The notes: a model not told the origin generated them from the letters alone. 64,000 nucleotides of DNA from Vibrio penaeicida (GCF_030689305.1 NZ_JAUYVM010000024.1:1-64000), one strand, 5' to 3'. Positions 16,541 to 26,027 are shown, counted from the stretch's first letter. Translations and numbers: made by a program.

Positions 16541-17428
16541 TTAACGATTTGATTTCACCGTTATATTTTCATTAATCGTATTTTTGTTGGACAGCTTCGC
16601 CAATAACCCACCCACTTTATTACGTATTTCTCGTCTATCTACGATCATATCTAACGCGCCATGTTCCAATAAAAACTCGCTTCGCTGAAATTCATCTGGA
16701 AGTTTTTCGCGAACCGTCTGCTCAATGACTCGTCGCCCTGCAAATCCAATACGTGCCTTAGGTTCGCCGATGTTTATGTCGCCAAGCATCGCTAGACTTG
16801 CCGACACGCCACCAAAGGTTTGGTCTGTTAGTACCGAAATATAAGGCAAACCCAAATCAGATAAACGCTTTAGGGCAGCACTCGTTTTGGACATTTGCAT
16901 TAGGGACATTAAAGATTCCTGCATGCGGGCACCTCCACAAGCAGAAAAACACACGAGCCCACATTCTGCATCAATAGCAGCCTCCACTGCTCTTACGAAA
17001 CGAGCACCCACCACCGATCCCATGGAGCCGACCATAAAAGAATATTCAAAAGCGCAAGCCACCACTGGTAACCCAAAAAGTTCACCTTTCATGGCAACTA
17101 AGGCATCTTTTTCACCCGTGCTTTTTTGTGCAAGCGCCAATCGCTCTTGATAGCGCTTTAAGTCTCTAAAACCGAGAAGATCTTTTGGCTGGAGTTCGCC
17201 CGCAATTTCACATCGGTCTCCTTGGTCCAAAAAGACATCTAACCTGCGTCGTGCCGCCATTCTCATGTGATAATCGCACTTAGGGCAGACCTCTAGGTTT
17301 TCCGCTACGGCAGCGCGATAGAGCGTGTGTTCACACGAAGGGCAACGGGTCCAGACCCCATCCGGAATTGTGGATTTTCGTGTTCTGATTATGTTCTTTG
17401 TATCTAACAGCTTTTCTAACCAACTCAT
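16541..17428 (-). CDS. accD: AccD paralog, acetyl-CoA carboxyltransferase beta subunit with altered active-site residues
   Basis: A 295-residue AccD, the carboxyltransferase beta subunit that with AccA moves the carboxyl group to acetyl-CoA in fatty-acid synthesis. The zinc ribbon is intact (C29, C32, C48, C51). Compared with E. coli AccD as I remember it, several near-invariant positions differ: VGSMG for GGSMG (V133), SACGG for SASGG (C164), DQTFGG for DPTMGG (Q203, F205), and GRRV for GPRV. It is not in the usual truA-accD-folC setting but divergent from a LysR gene, which suggests a second, inducible copy. It may be an inhibitor-tolerant form or a subunit for another acyl-CoA. AAGG precedes the ATG. 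Confidence 0.85.
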   Translation of the reverse strand: MSWLEKLLDTKNIIRTRKSTIPDGVWTRCPSCEHTLYRAAVAENLEVCPKCDYHMRMAARRRLDVFLDQGDRCEIAGELQPKDLLGFRDLKRYQERLALAQKSTGEKDALVAMKGELFGLPVVACAFEYSFMVGSMGSVVGARFVRAVEAAIDAECGLVCFSACGGARMQESLMSLMQMSKTSAALKRLSDLGLPYISVLTDQTFGGVSASLAMLGDINIGEPKARIGFAGRRVIEQTVREKLPDEFQRSEFLLEHGALDMIVDRREIRNKVGGLLAKLSNKNTINENITVKSNR

Positions 17429-17445
17429 TGGGTAACCTTATTCAA

Positions 17446-17493
17446 ATACCATACCTATCTGTGAGCACTCTCCAGATAAACCTTTCATGGTAT
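17446..17493. promoter_or_regulatory. Nested inverted repeats, candidate LysR operator
   Basis: An outer repeat ATACCAT (17446-17452) / ATGGTAT (17487-17493) encloses an inner one ATCTG (17457-17461) / CAGAT (17473-17477) with an 11-base spacer. The pair lies between the divergent accD paralog and LysR gene, where LysR proteins normally bind. Assignment to this regulator is inferred from place and shape only. Confidence 0.45.
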
Positions 17494-17569
17494 TGCATTG
17501 TATAAGCCTACTTTTGGTAATAAAGTGGCGTAAATAGGATTTATAATCCAATAATATGGGACAGTTAGA

Positions 17570-18466
17570 ATGCTAGAGAAGATTGATCAGGTATGGCTCA
17601 AGAGCTTTCATTGTGTCTATGAGAACAACAGTTTTAAAAGAGCTTCTGAATTTCTCAACTTACCAACCTCCAACGTGAGTCGTCATATTGCGTTATTGGA
17701 AGAGAAGCTAAGCACACGACTTTTCGACAGAACGACACGCAAGATAGCCCCAACGGAAGCCGGCGAGCAGCTTTACACTCGCACACAACCTTTGCTCAAT
17801 AAACTTAATGATGCGCTTGAAGACATCACTCAACACACGAGTGAAGCCATGGGACAACTTAGGGTTCTGATGCCCGATTCTCCTGCATTGGCTGAGGCTG
17901 TTGTATCTTTCTGTTCTCAGAACCCTTCCATTTCCTTGTGTTGCGATACCAGCATTCACCCGAAAGAGGATTTGCTGGATGGGTTTGACGTTGTTATGAG
18001 TTTCCACCGCGGGAAACTTGCCGACAGCAATTGGATCGCAAAAGAGATTAAACGCTGGCCAAGTGTGGTGGTGGCGGCACCGAAACTCATTCAAGTTCAC
18101 CCTTCCCCTTTTCGGATTACCGATTTAAATCATGTACCTTGTATTAGCAGTTTCTCCGTTTTGAATGGCACTCCTTGGATCTTCAAAAATAAAAAGGGCG
18201 AACTTATCACACAGAAAGTGAACTCGTCATTTAGGGTGAACAGCGGGCATCTTGCTAAATCAGGGGCGTTGGCTGGTCTTGGGTTTGCCATACTTCCAGC
18301 GGAGTTTTGCTGTGATGAAATGAATTCAGGTCTTCTCAATACCATTGAACTTGAATATGAACCTGAAGATTTGGTCCTGTATGCGTTTTATGCCTCTAGA
18401 AAACATTTGGCAAAGAAAACCGCCATGTTCATTGAACATCTATTGCAGCAATCAAAAGCGGGTTAG
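17570..18466 (+). CDS. LysR-family regulator divergent from the AccD paralog
   Basis: A 298-residue LysR-type regulator with its helix-turn-helix at about 8-66 (NSFKRASEFLNLPTSNVSRH) and an effector domain from 90 onward of the short CrgA/AaeR-like kind. It starts 141 bases from the accD paralog on the other strand, the standard arrangement for a LysR protein and its target. No clear Shine-Dalgarno sequence stands before the ATG (GGGACAG is nearest). The inducer is unknown; a fatty-acid-synthesis inhibitor or an acyl intermediate would fit the neighbour. Confidence 0.88.
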   Translation: MLEKIDQVWLKSFHCVYENNSFKRASEFLNLPTSNVSRHIALLEEKLSTRLFDRTTRKIAPTEAGEQLYTRTQPLLNKLNDALEDITQHTSEAMGQLRVLMPDSPALAEAVVSFCSQNPSISLCCDTSIHPKEDLLDGFDVVMSFHRGKLADSNWIAKEIKRWPSVVVAAPKLIQVHPSPFRITDLNHVPCISSFSVLNGTPWIFKNKKGELITQKVNSSFRVNSGHLAKSGALAGLGFAILPAEFCCDEMNSGLLNTIELEYEPEDLVLYAFYASRKHLAKKTAMFIEHLLQQSKAG

Positions 18467-18577
18467 CTCTTTCTCGCTGCAATATTTTTGTAGGCGGATC
18501 GTTCTATTTTGGGCAAACGCCTGATAGCGTTTTGCCAGACCACACCGCCATATGTTGATTCTGAGCACTTATCGAAT

Positions 18578-19621
18578 TCAGCCAATTTGCATCTCAAGAT
18601 CGGATTCAATGGTTGAAGAACAAGCAAGCACATAGCCTTGTTTGATTTCTTCTTCGGTTAGCGTTTCTTGGCTGGTGGAGGAAACACTGCCTTTATTCAC
18701 TTTACACTTACATGACCCGCAAATACCGCTTCGGCACGCAATAATAAGAGGTAAACCGGCCCCTTCTAAAACATCTGCCAATACCTGCCCTTTCTGAGCT
18801 TCAATGGTTTGAGCAAAGTCTGGAACGGATACAACCGCCGCTTCATCTGACACACTTGATTCTTCATGAAGTTCTGGCGTAAAGCTTTCTTGATGGAAGT
18901 TTTCCATGTTAAAGCCAAAACCCACCAGAAAACCTTTAACATCTTGCATGAATTGGTTCGGACCGCAAAGATAGACCGTACGTTGGTTAAAATCTGGCAC
19001 TAACTTTTGTATCCAATCAGCGTCCAGTCGACCTACCGGGTGTGAAGTCTCACCACCATTTTTCAGCAGTAGCTTGAGGCTAAAGTGGGGATAAACGGCA
19101 TGGTAGGTCTCAAGCAAATCAAAATAGATGGTTTCTTGGGGTGAACGCGCAACGTGCAAAAATTCAACGTCAACATCGAGATCATTACTCAACCAATCTT
19201 TGGCCATTGCAAACACAGGGGTAATTCCACATCCAGCACTGATCAGTAGCGCTTTCTTTTTGCCATTATGCTCTATTGGCGGGTGGTCAATACTATTAAA
19301 ATCACCCGTAGGGGGAAGCGCTTGAACGGTATCTCCAATCAGGAGTTTGTCGATAATGAAGTTAGATACTTTCCCACCTTCGACGCGTTTGATGGTCAGT
19401 TGCAGGTAATCACCACCAGAAAGTGAACTGAGTGAATAAGCACGGAATTCCATTTTCCCATCCACTTCAACTCCAAGGCTGATGAACTGACCCGCTTTAA
19501 ATTCAAACAAAAGTGATTCAGTAAGGTCTGCCAGTATCAAGCTGACTGAATCAGCCGTTTCATGGTATTTGTCAACACATTGTAATGTCACTGGTTGACT
19601 GTCTTTCCATTCAAAAAACAT
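18578..19621 (-). CDS. hcr: NADH oxidoreductase partner of Hcp
   Basis: A 347-residue three-domain electron-transfer protein: FAD domain (RAYSLSS motif), NAD domain (ISAGCGITP and YLCGPNQFMQDV), and a C-terminal plant-type [2Fe-2S] ferredoxin domain with CRSGICGSCKC and a late Cys in ACSS. It passes electrons from NADH to the hybrid-cluster protein Hcp encoded 76 bases upstream on the same strand. The ATG at 19621 after AGAGAA is preferred to an in-frame start 16 codons earlier. Confidence 0.92.
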   Translation of the reverse strand: MFFEWKDSQPVTLQCVDKYHETADSVSLILADLTESLLFEFKAGQFISLGVEVDGKMEFRAYSLSSLSGGDYLQLTIKRVEGGKVSNFIIDKLLIGDTVQALPPTGDFNSIDHPPIEHNGKKKALLISAGCGITPVFAMAKDWLSNDLDVDVEFLHVARSPQETIYFDLLETYHAVYPHFSLKLLLKNGGETSHPVGRLDADWIQKLVPDFNQRTVYLCGPNQFMQDVKGFLVGFGFNMENFHQESFTPELHEESSVSDEAAVVSVPDFAQTIEAQKGQVLADVLEGAGLPLIIACRSGICGSCKCKVNKGSVSSTSQETLTEEEIKQGYVLACSSTIESDLEMQIG

Positions 19622-19697
19622 AACATTCTCTAAAATTGTTGGAGACTCGATAGATAAACGCGCCCCCAATTAAGGAGGCGCGAGATGAGCGTTGCGG

Positions 19698-21359
19698 TTA
19701 CGCTGCAAGGATAGTTTTTAGATCGTCCTGAACATTGCCAATGCTACGCATATCGAACTTCTCTTGAATAATCGCAATCAGATTAGGGGTTAGGAATGCA
19801 GGTGCCGTTGGACCGGTGTAGATACCTTTGACACCCAGCGCAAATAGAGTGAGTAGAATCACAATCGCTTTTTGTTCGAACCAAGACAAAACCAGTGTTA
19901 GTGGTAGCTCGTTGATGTCGCAGTCGAACTCTTTTGCTAATGCTAGGGCAAGCTGAATAGCGGAATACGCATCGTTACATTGCCCTACATCGAGCAAACG
20001 CGGAATGCCGTTGATATCACCGAAGGTATTTTTGTTAAAACGGAATTTACCGCAAGCCAACGTTAAGATCAGGGTGTCTTCTGGCGCTTCTGCCGTGAAG
20101 TCGGTGTAGTAGCTGCGCTCTGCTTTGTCGCCATCACAACCGCCCACAAGGAAGAAGTGTTTGATGTTACCTTGCTTCACTTGGTCTATCACTGCTGGAG
20201 CCGCATTCATCAATGCATTACGGCCAAAACCAACCGTGATGTTGTGTTCTATTTCATCATGCTGGAAGCCTGCCTGCGCCAAAGCACAATCCACAACCTG
20301 AGTAAAATCATCGCCTTCAATGTGTGCGACACCTGGCCACCCTACAATACTGCGAGTAAACAGGCGGTCGGCGTATTGCCCCATATCTGGATTCAACAGG
20401 CAATTCGATGTCATTACGATGGCACCAGGAAAGTTGGCGAATTCTTTCTGCTGGTTTTGCCACGCACTGCCATAGTTGCCCACTAAGTGAGAATACTTTT
20501 TCAGCTCTGGGTAACCGTGTGCAGGCAACATTTCACCATTGGTATATACGTTGATGCCTTTGCCTTCAGTTTGCTGAAGGATTTTCTCTAGGTCATGAAG
20601 GTCATGACCCGATACCAGAATACATTTGCCTTTTTTTGTCTTCACGTTAACGGATGTTGGTTCAGGGTGACCAAACGTCGCCGTTTCGCCATGATCGAGC
20701 ATTTCCATCACTTTGTAATTCATTAGACCAATGCGCATAGAGCAGTCTAAAAGCTCTGCTAAGTCTTCAGGGTCAGTACCTAGCCAAGCCATGATTTCAT
20801 GGTATTCCGCAAAGATGTCATTATTCGTCTGTTCAAGCACACGCGCATGCTCCATATAAGCAGCTGCGCCTTTTAAGCCATACAGGCATAGTAAGCGCAG
20901 ACCAATCACGTCTTCGTGCACTTGATCCTTTCCGCGATTTAAAGCAACTTGAGGGGCAAACGCCAATATCTCTTCAGCGCTACTTGGAAGTTCAAAGTTC
21001 GCAACTTCAGGCACGTTACTCAGGCTTTCATTTGCCAATATTGCAGCTGAAGTGACCTGTTCTTTTAGAAGGGCTTTGTAGGATGCAGCCTGAGAAGTCA
21101 GCTCTAGGATACGTTTTGGATCGAAGTTTACGTTGGTCAACGTAGAGAAGAACGCCTTCGGTGCCCATTGATTAATTTCATCGTTGATAATGTTGAATTT
21201 AAACGCGTGTTCAGCCCAAAAAGAAACCCCTTGCAGAGTGTAGACCAACACATCTTGCAAGTCGGATACCTCTGAAGTTTTGCCACACATTCCTTGTGCA
21301 AAGGAGCAGCCCTTCACGGTGGGGGTTTGAATTGTCTGTTCACATTGAATACAGAACAT
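19698..21359 (-). CDS. hcp: Hybrid-cluster protein (hydroxylamine / NO reductase)
   Basis: A 553-residue hybrid-cluster protein, known as a high-affinity nitric oxide reductase and protein S-nitrosylase, earlier called hydroxylamine reductase. The N-terminal cysteines C3, C6, C18 and C25 (x2, x11, x6) are the pattern of the class with a [2Fe-2S] cluster. Hybrid-cluster ligands are in the later VGGCDGD, LACGKFRFNK and GQCNDAYSA motifs. The ATG at 21359 follows GGAGAA. It is preceded by a sigma-54 promoter and lies downstream of norR, as expected for nitrosative-stress control. Confidence 0.95.
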   Translation of the reverse strand: MFCIQCEQTIQTPTVKGCSFAQGMCGKTSEVSDLQDVLVYTLQGVSFWAEHAFKFNIINDEINQWAPKAFFSTLTNVNFDPKRILELTSQAASYKALLKEQVTSAAILANESLSNVPEVANFELPSSAEEILAFAPQVALNRGKDQVHEDVIGLRLLCLYGLKGAAAYMEHARVLEQTNNDIFAEYHEIMAWLGTDPEDLAELLDCSMRIGLMNYKVMEMLDHGETATFGHPEPTSVNVKTKKGKCILVSGHDLHDLEKILQQTEGKGINVYTNGEMLPAHGYPELKKYSHLVGNYGSAWQNQQKEFANFPGAIVMTSNCLLNPDMGQYADRLFTRSIVGWPGVAHIEGDDFTQVVDCALAQAGFQHDEIEHNITVGFGRNALMNAAPAVIDQVKQGNIKHFFLVGGCDGDKAERSYYTDFTAEAPEDTLILTLACGKFRFNKNTFGDINGIPRLLDVGQCNDAYSAIQLALALAKEFDCDINELPLTLVLSWFEQKAIVILLTLFALGVKGIYTGPTAPAFLTPNLIAIIQEKFDMRSIGNVQDDLKTILAA

Positions 21360-21408
21360 ATTGGGTTCTCCAGTGATTATAGTTTTAGTCGATTTATTTA
21401 CCACTGAA

Positions 21409-21426
21409 CAGCAGATAACATGCCAA
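21409..21426 (-). promoter_or_regulatory. Sigma-54 promoter of hcp-hcr
   Basis: On the minus strand TTGGCATGTTATCTGCTG has the invariant GG and GC ten bases apart, close to the TGGCAC-N5-TTGCA consensus. It lies about 50 bases before the hcp ATG, giving a short leader. The adjacent norR product is a sigma-54 activator, which supports the call. Confidence 0.75.
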
Positions 21427-21480
21427 CATGTATCCAATTGATTTTGTTGAATTTAAATGAATTTAAAGTGAATGGTTGAT

Positions 21481-21514
21481 GTATATCTGACAACGCCCGC
21501 GATGTCATAACAAC
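21481..21514. promoter_or_regulatory. Candidate NorR enhancer sites
   Basis: Two GT-N7-AC motifs (21481-21491 and 21504-21514), the core reported for NorR binding, lie 23 bases apart and 55-90 bases upstream of the -24 element of the hcp promoter. The motif is short, so chance matches are possible. Confidence 0.4.
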
Positions 21515-21518
21515 AACA

Positions 21519-21549
21519 CAAAAATAGAAAGAGCTCTTTAGAAGAGCTC
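21519..21549 (-). terminator. Terminator of norR
   Basis: Minus-strand hairpin GAGCTCTT / AAGAGCTC with a three-base loop followed by a T-rich tract (TTTCTATTTTT). It lies 53 bases after the norR stop codon. Confidence 0.75.
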
Positions 21550-21601
21550 AATGCGGTTACTGGAAAAGAGGCTTTAGGAAAAGACGTATTAGAAAAAAGT
21601 G

Positions 21602-23131
21602 TTACTGGTTTACCCCAAGTTTTTTACCCATTCGATATAGATTCCCGCGATCCATCTGCAAAAATTCAGCAGCCTGTGCCCAAATTCCATTGGTTTGCCC
21701 CAAAGCGTGTTCAATTAAGTCACGCTGGTAGCTTTCAACTAACTCTCGCATTGGCTGGCTTTCATTTGGCAAATAATGGGATGTTATTTTTACATCATCC
21801 AGTACAAGTGAAGTATCGAAATGATTGAGCATAATGGTACTCGCACCTTGCTGTATGCTGTGTAACGCTGCGCGAGTTAATGTGTGCTCGAGCTCGCGAA
21901 CATTGCCGTGCCAAGGTAGGGATTCTAATTGCAGCAGTACTTTAGGATGGACGTGTAAATTCGGTGCATTAAATTGCTGGCGTACTTTTTCTAATAAATA
22001 CCCTGCCAAAACAGGAATATCCCCATCACGCGAGCGAAGTGGCGGTACCTGAATTGGGAAAACATTCAGGCGATGAAACAAGTCAGCACGAAAAGCCCCT
22101 GATCCCACCTCTTTTTCTAGCTGCCGATTTGTTGCCGCAATGATTCGGACATTGACCATTAAATGTTGATCACTCCCCACTCTTTGCAATTCACCTTGCT
22201 GAATCACCCGCAATAATTTTGCTTGAAGAATCAAAGACAGCTCGCCTACCTCATCAAGAAATATGGTTCCACCATCAGCCAACTCAAATTTACCAGCGCG
22301 ATGACTATTCGCACCAGTAAATGCGCCTTTTACATGACCAAACAATTCACTCTCTGCCAATCCCTCTGGCAAAGCGGCGCAGTTTACGTAAATCATTGGC
22401 TTATCGCTGCGATGAGACTGCGCGTGAACCGAGTGCGCCACAAGTTCTTTACCGGTTCCTGTTTCACCAGTAATCAAAACGGCGTAATCCGACTGAGCGA
22501 CAGTAGCGATGTTGTTGCGTAGCTGGTTAATCTGGGGGCTTAACCCTACCATCTCACCGTGTTGGGAACGAGCTTGTTGAATAAGGGTCTGCGTGACACT
22601 TTTCTGCTTCTGATTTTGGGATTTGAGCGCTTTTAGCTGAGCAATATTTCGTAATGTTGCCGCAGTAAGCGCGGCAAACGTCTCTACGGTGATAGGGTCA
22701 ATACCATCAAATGCCCCTATTTCCAGCGCATCCATCGTCAATGCACCGACAAGTTGCCCTTCCACATAAAGGCTAAAACCCATGCAATCATGTACATCCA
22801 TGCATTGATTTTCAGTAAGCAGTACTCCATCAAACGGATCAGGCAACGCGCAGTTCGCATCAAAACGCACCGGTTCTCGGCTTTGAATAATAGCCTCCAG
22901 ACGAGGATGCGTTTTTGGGAAATAACGACGCCCTAATACTGATTTCGACAGCCCTTTCACCGCAACAGGAGTAAGAAAACCATCCTCATCAAAGATAAAC
23001 AAACAGCTCGCATCACACGGGAATATTTGCGCAACCCCATCAATGAGGTTTTGATATTGCTGCTCGTGTGAGCGATTTGAGCTTAAATTAAGGGCAATAT
23101 CGAGAAGTACGTGGTGGGCTGTTGGAGTCAT
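21602..23131 (-). CDS. norR: Nitric-oxide-responsive sigma-54 activator NorR
   Basis: A 509-residue enhancer-binding protein: N-terminal GAF domain (about 10-165) that in NorR holds a non-haem iron sensing NO, an AAA+ domain (about 185-420) with Walker A GETGTGKE and the sigma-54 contact loop GAFTGA, and a C-terminal Fis-type helix-turn-helix (WAQAAEFLQMDRGNLYRMGKK). The ATG at 23131 is used; an earlier start would add 13 residues. It lies directly upstream of hcp-hcr on the same strand, with its own terminator between, and is the probable activator of the sigma-54 promoter there. Confidence 0.92.
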   Translation of the reverse strand: MTPTAHHVLLDIALNLSSNRSHEQQYQNLIDGVAQIFPCDASCLFIFDEDGFLTPVAVKGLSKSVLGRRYFPKTHPRLEAIIQSREPVRFDANCALPDPFDGVLLTENQCMDVHDCMGFSLYVEGQLVGALTMDALEIGAFDGIDPITVETFAALTAATLRNIAQLKALKSQNQKQKSVTQTLIQQARSQHGEMVGLSPQINQLRNNIATVAQSDYAVLITGETGTGKELVAHSVHAQSHRSDKPMIYVNCAALPEGLAESELFGHVKGAFTGANSHRAGKFELADGGTIFLDEVGELSLILQAKLLRVIQQGELQRVGSDQHLMVNVRIIAATNRQLEKEVGSGAFRADLFHRLNVFPIQVPPLRSRDGDIPVLAGYLLEKVRQQFNAPNLHVHPKVLLQLESLPWHGNVRELEHTLTRAALHSIQQGASTIMLNHFDTSLVLDDVKITSHYLPNESQPMRELVESYQRDLIEHALGQTNGIWAQAAEFLQMDRGNLYRMGKKLGVNQ

Positions 23132-23301
23132 AAGATGCCTAGGATCTGTTGGATGAAGGCATGCTAACAACTCGATGTCCTTTTAACATCAAAATGTCAC
23201 AGAGAATGATGTTCCGTTGACGACGATCAAATGAATCGTAGATCCCGCTTCCCACACACGACTGTTTAAGAAGGTTAACGAAATTTCCCTATCGAGTTTG
23301 A

Positions 23302-25281
23302 TTAACTCTTTTTGGTAGAAGCTCCGCGCTTTCTCGTAGTCCCTGATTTTTTCGCTGTGCTTTTTCCAGTGCTGCGACGTTTTTTGTAGGCTGGGCGCTC
23401 AACTTTGGGTAAGTGCCTAAGCGATTCTGGAACCGGGCCAAGTTTTACTGTTTCCATTAAACCCGTAATTTTGGATTCCAATGCTTGCATAAAAGGTTGG
23501 TAAGCTTGGTTGCGCTCTGCCATACCTTGAAGTTGATGTTCCCAATTGGCGGTCATGTCTGGGTAGGTGGACTCGTTCGGCAGAGCATGGATCAAACCTC
23601 TACCGGCCGGAGAACTTAAAATAGATTTGCCTTGGCGAGTAAGCAATTGGCGCTTGAATAGAGTGTCTAGAATGCCAGCTCGTGTGGCTTCTGTTCCTAA
23701 CCCATCGGTTTCACGTAGGATTTTTTTGAGCTCTTTGTCTTCCACAAATCGGGAGATACCCGTCATGGCTTGAAGTAATGTGGCTTCAGTGAAATGCTTG
23801 GGCGGTTCTGTTTTTCTGTCTTTGATTTCACCTTCACGGCAAGTGAGTACCGTTCCTTCTGGTAAGGGAGGAACCGTATCGACACCTTCTTCTTTCTCTG
23901 CTTTGTCTTTCCCCATCAGTATTTTCCATCCAGGATCAATCAACTGCTTACCAGACGCAACAAATGTTCCGCCAGCGATATCAAAGATCAACTTGGCTTC
24001 TGCAAATATGGCTGGTGGGTAGAATTGCATAAGATACTGACGGGCAATCTGTTGGTAAATCTTCATTTCATTACCAGACAGCCCGTTTAACGACGCTTTT
24101 TTGGGTGTTGGAATGATGGCGTGGTGGGCATCGACTTTGCTGTCGTTCCACGCTTTCGATTTACGGGACAAGTCTGCACCTTGAACCGCCTGAGCAAGCT
24201 CTTTAGCGTTATTACCAATAGCATCGGTTACCGACGCAGCTTGCCCAAAATGCTCCACTGGTAAATATCGGCTATCTGAACGTGGGTAGGTAATCAGTTT
24301 GTGTTTTTCATACAGCGATTGACAAACATTCAGCACATCTTGCGCACTCATACCAAAACGTTTTGCAGCATCGATTTGCAATGCGGAAAGTGAATAAGGG
24401 AGAGGCGCGGCTTGCTTGGTTTGTTTTTGTTCCGATTTCGTTACCGTAGCGGGCTGATTAGCGATACGTGAGGCGACGTTTTCTACCAGTTTTCGGTTGA
24501 GTACTCTGCCTTCTTCATCTTGCCAAGGCTTACAGGCTTCGCTCGGTTTCCAGCGAGCACGAATATCAAAGCTGCCATTTTGATCTTGATATGGGATCAG
24601 CGCATGAAGGGTAAAATAGTCTCGCGGGACAAAATTCTCGATTTCTTCGTCTCGGCGGACCACCAAACCAAGCACTGGGGTTTGAACACGCCCTACCGAT
24701 AAAACGCCTTGATAACCGGCTTTTTGACCAAGCAGAGTATACGCTCGCGACATGTTCATGCCATACAGCCAGTCGGCTCGGGAACGAGCGAGAGCTGAGA
24801 CAGAAAGGGGAATGAAATCACGGTTACTGCGAAGCTGAGAAAGTGCACGCTTGACCGCAGGCAAGTTTAAGTCACTGATCAGCAACCTTTCCATGTTCTC
24901 TTTTTTGCTTTTAGGGACTTTGCAGTAATCAATCACTTCGTCCACCAGCAGTTGCCCTTCACGATCCGGGTCGCCAGCATGAACAAGGTGGCTGCTTTCC
25001 TTTAACAGCTTACGGATCACCGTGAGCTGTTTGCTTGACGTCTTACGAGGTCTGAGCTGCCATTGGCCTGGAACAATCGGCAGGTCATTCATGTTCCATT
25101 TTTTGTAACATTCATCGTAGACATCGGGCTCCACCTGTTCCAACAAGTGACCGATACACCAAGTAACGATGTCACCATTCCCGCAACGAATAAAACCATT
25201 TTCGTTTTTTTGAGGTTTGGGTAGAGCAGCAGCGATCGCGCGCCCTAAGCTGGGTTTTTCGGCAATGATGAGTCGAGACAT
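23302..25281 (-). CDS. topB: DNA topoisomerase III
   Basis: A 659-residue type IA topoisomerase that decatenates DNA by single-strand passage. The Toprim domain opens at once (MSRLIIAEKPSLGRAIA) with the acidic HAGDPDREGQLLVDE set; the active-site Tyr is in LITYPRSDSRYLP; the EATRAGILDTLFKR motif is near 530. The C-terminus is a basic Lys/Arg/Ser tail and lacks zinc fingers, as usual for TopB. The ATG at 25281 begins the conserved fold; 12 upstream in-frame codons are not needed. Confidence 0.95.
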   Translation of the reverse strand: MSRLIIAEKPSLGRAIAAALPKPQKNENGFIRCGNGDIVTWCIGHLLEQVEPDVYDECYKKWNMNDLPIVPGQWQLRPRKTSSKQLTVIRKLLKESSHLVHAGDPDREGQLLVDEVIDYCKVPKSKKENMERLLISDLNLPAVKRALSQLRSNRDFIPLSVSALARSRADWLYGMNMSRAYTLLGQKAGYQGVLSVGRVQTPVLGLVVRRDEEIENFVPRDYFTLHALIPYQDQNGSFDIRARWKPSEACKPWQDEEGRVLNRKLVENVASRIANQPATVTKSEQKQTKQAAPLPYSLSALQIDAAKRFGMSAQDVLNVCQSLYEKHKLITYPRSDSRYLPVEHFGQAASVTDAIGNNAKELAQAVQGADLSRKSKAWNDSKVDAHHAIIPTPKKASLNGLSGNEMKIYQQIARQYLMQFYPPAIFAEAKLIFDIAGGTFVASGKQLIDPGWKILMGKDKAEKEEGVDTVPPLPEGTVLTCREGEIKDRKTEPPKHFTEATLLQAMTGISRFVEDKELKKILRETDGLGTEATRAGILDTLFKRQLLTRQGKSILSSPAGRGLIHALPNESTYPDMTANWEHQLQGMAERNQAYQPFMQALESKITGLMETVKLGPVPESLRHLPKVERPAYKKRRSTGKSTAKKSGTTRKRGASTKKS

Positions 25282-25395
25282 AAACGTGAAAAGATTCAGA
25301 TAAAACAAAAGCCACATTATCTAATGTGGCTTTCAGAATGCAAGAGAAACTGTTTTTTTATACAGTCATTTTGTGTTAATACCGAATCTAGACCG

Positions 25396-25944
25396 CTATA
25401 GAAATTCGATAAACTGGCTTAAATCACGCTCTGGCACTTTCATTGGTGTGCAGCCTGGAGTGCCAACGTAAAGGAAGCCGACGATTTCGTCTTTGCCTTC
25501 TAAGCCAAATGCCTCGTGCACCTTCGGGTGGAACATCCAGCTTCCTGAGCGCCAAAACGCTTGGAAACCTTGCGCGACAGCGGCCATTTGCATGGCTTGA
25601 ACAGCACATCCGGCAGAAAGGTATTGTTCCAGTGCGGGCACTTTTTCGTGCTCGGTGACTTTGGCAATGACGGTAATCACCATAGGAGCACGAAAAGGGG
25701 CGTTTTTCAGTTTTTCTATCACCGCTTCTTCACTGTTTTCTGCTTCAGCGGCCGATACCAAAATATCCGCGAGTTTTGCCAACCCTTCACCTTGTGAAAT
25801 CACAAAGCGCCAAGGAGTTAGCCCAGCATGGTCAGGGGCGCGAAGCCCAGCTTTGATGATATTTTGCAGTGCTTCCCCTTCTGGCGCGGGTGCCGAAAGC
25901 TTAGCGATTGAGCGACGATTCAATAAAAGGTCTAACGCTTCCAT
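25396..25944 (-). CDS. Nitroreductase-family oxidoreductase, YdjA type
   Basis: A 182-residue FMN-dependent nitroreductase. The FMN-binding start NRRSIAKLSAPAPEGEALQNIIKAG, the HAGLTPWRF segment, and the GFLYVGTPG end are typical of E. coli YdjA, one of the smallest members, which works as a homodimer with NAD(P)H. It sits alone between topB and fadH on the same strand. The natural substrate is not known. Confidence 0.87.
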   Translation of the reverse strand: MEALDLLLNRRSIAKLSAPAPEGEALQNIIKAGLRAPDHAGLTPWRFVISQGEGLAKLADILVSAAEAENSEEAVIEKLKNAPFRAPMVITVIAKVTEHEKVPALEQYLSAGCAVQAMQMAAVAQGFQAFWRSGSWMFHPKVHEAFGLEGKDEIVGFLYVGTPGCTPMKVPERDLSQFIEFL

Positions 25945-26027
25945 TTGAAATCCTTATTTCGTTTTTTCCAAATGTAGCACAAACCTACCTAAATTTAGCC
26001 CCTGTATTTTAGGGGCTAATTTTGTAT

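Noticed and set aside
16541..17428. Ordinary housekeeping accD
   Set aside because: Not certain, but the neighbours and the changed conserved residues do not fit; kept as a paralog with the alternative stated.
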